From: Amblyomma americanum
Lineage: Eukaryota > Arthropoda > Arachnida > Ixodida > Ixodidae
Length of the DNA stretch: 64,000 bases
Direction of reading: 5' to 3'
Assembly (NCBI RefSeq): GCF_052857255.1
Contig: NW_027526508.1
Coordinates: 186,001-250,000 of the forward strand
Made by a program: the position numbers and the translations under genes. Positions within the stretch are counted from its first letter, which is position 1; the number at the start of each line of letters is the position of its first letter. The notes beneath the pieces were generated by a model that saw nothing but the letters and a program-made list of their open reading frames with translations, was not told where the DNA came from and searched no databases. Below, one piece after another: positions 63,001-64,000 of the stretch.

Positions 63001-64000
63001 CTCTCAGAACTGCGCGAAAACTTGTATTCCGGCTCAAAACAACGGGATACATCGTTTTAGATCGAAACTAGCAAGATTCACGAGCATCAATTTTACAAGT
63101 TGTCGAAGAGTGGACGAGAGAAAGGTGTAAACGTTTTCTCTCAGAACTGCGTGAAGACTTGTATTCCGGCTCAAAACAACGGGATACATCGTTTTAGATC
63201 GAAACTAGCAAGATTAACGAGCATCGATTTTACAAGTCGACGAAGAGTAGACGAGAGAAAGGTGTAAACTTTTTCTCTCAGAACTGCGCGAAAACTTGTA
63301 TTCCGGCTCAAAACAACGGGATACATAGTTTTAGAACGAAACTACCAAAATTAACGAGCATCGATATTTCAAGTAGTCGAAGAGTAGACGAGAGATAGGT
63401 GTAAACTTTTTCTCTCAGAACTGCGCGAAAACTTGTATTCCGGCTCAAAACAATGGGATACATCGTTTTAGAGCGAAACTATCAAGATTCAAGAGCATCT
63501 ATTTTACAAGTCGTCGAAGAGTAGACGAGAGAAAGGTGTAAACTTTTTCTCTCAGAACTGCGCAAAAATTTGTATTCCGGCTCAAAACAACGGGATACAT
63601 CGTTTTAGATCGAAACTAGCAAGATTAACGAGCATCGATTTTACAAGTCGACGAAGAGTAGACGAGAGAAAGGTGTAAACTTTTTCTCTCAGAACTGCGC
63701 GAAAACTTGTATTCCGGCTCAAAACAACGCGATACATCGTTTTAGATCGAAACTAGCACAATTAACGAGCATCGATTTTACAAGTCGTCGAAGAGTAGAC
63801 GAGAGATAGGTGTAAACTTTTTCTCTCACAACTGCGCGAAAACTTGTATTCCGGCTCAAAACAACGGGATACATCGTTTTAGATCGAAACTAGCAAGATT
63901 CACGAGCATCGATTTAACAAGTCATCGAAGAGTAGACGAGAGAAAGGCGTAAACTTTTTCTCTCAGAACTGCGCGAAAACTTGTATTCCGGCTCAAATAA
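63000..64000 (+). repeat. Family B satellite to the window end
   Basis: Regular monomers in the order seen near 46.9-47.9 kb ('gtggacgag', 'gcgtgaagacttg', 'gtcgacgaagag', 'gaacgaaact' with 'gagagatagg', 'acgcgatacatc'). The array runs off the window inside a monomer that starts the 'caaataa' subtype. Confidence 0.85.

Larger units (their letters stand above)
13512..64000 (+). repeat. 137-bp satellite array, right segment
   Basis: The same head-to-tail array in the same orientation and phase as left of the insertion, with about 370 monomers. Added subtypes are a 135-bp monomer ('caaataattgag', 'gaagagaacgagag'), a 134-bp monomer ('gcgaaactcaaaatt'), a 138-bp monomer ('cgcagagttagacg'), a 'gcgtgaagacttg' monomer and a 'gaacgaaact' with 'gagagatagg' monomer. 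No insertion, gene or RNA gene interrupts it. Open frames up to 126 codons span at most three monomers and are artefacts. Confidence 0.97.

Noticed and set aside
1..64000. CRISPR array
   Set aside because: The repeats are contiguous 137-bp units without unique spacers, no associated genes are present, and the mobile element is eukaryotic.
1..64000. CENP-B box in the monomer
   Set aside because: A CGGG occurs in 'aacaacgggat', but the upstream TTCG and the central A required by the motif are not at the right distances.
1..64000. Telomeric or subtelomeric repeat
   Set aside because: No run of TTAGG, TTAGGG or a similar short telomere motif is present.

Overview
The window is almost entirely one satellite DNA array. 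A monomer of about 137 bp (about 42% GC) repeats head to tail, always in the same orientation, from base 1 to base 64000, for roughly 450 copies. Both ends of the window lie inside the array. I see no host gene, tRNA, rRNA, CRISPR array or bacterial-type operon. Because 137 leaves a remainder of 2 when divided by 3, the reading frame shifts at every monomer. All open frames of 60-126 codons in the array are therefore periodic artefacts on both strands and are not annotated as genes.

The only non-satellite DNA is a 1.84 kb insertion at 11669-13511, flanked by an 11-bp direct duplication of the satellite sequence. It consists of two 5'-truncated copies of the 3' end of a Penelope-like retroelement (PLE), arranged head to head as a large inverted repeat. 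They encode the tail of the reverse transcriptase region, a Cys/His linker and a GIY-YIG endonuclease domain. The left (minus-strand) copy has an intact frame; the right (plus-strand) copy is broken by a 1-base frameshift and also lacks 15 bases in frame. The wording of the GIY-YIG domain resembles PLE proteins I associate with ticks, so an arachnid, probably a tick, is the best guess. An animal genome is much more certain than the exact group. The context (pure satellite, nested duplications, retroelement insertion) fits constitutive heterochromatin, possibly pericentromeric or centromeric, but the sequence alone does not show centromere function.

The array is a mosaic of higher-order repeats (HORs). 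Family A (1 to about 11.6 kb) is dominated by monomers with 'gatcaaaact' and 'ggtctaaac' variants, in 4-, 5-, 6- and 8-monomer periods, with a 2.9 kb stretch repeated 5.3-5.6 kb further on. Family B (13.5 to about 34 kb) carries a 135-bp monomer subtype and is organised in 5- and 13-monomer repeats and then in super-blocks of 4.4-4.8 kb. Family C (about 34-46.2 kb) alternates 7-, 8-, 10- and 13-monomer units. Family B returns at 46.2-57.4 kb with a 3.28 kb tandem duplication. A copy of the end of family C lies at 57.5-60 kb, 13.8 kb from its sister, and family B follows again to the end. A patch at about 62.1-63.0 kb is clearly more degenerate.

Each standard monomer contains two adjacent short inverted repeats (a 5-bp and an 8-bp stem). 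This is the only internal structure I find that could have a role beyond being repeated.
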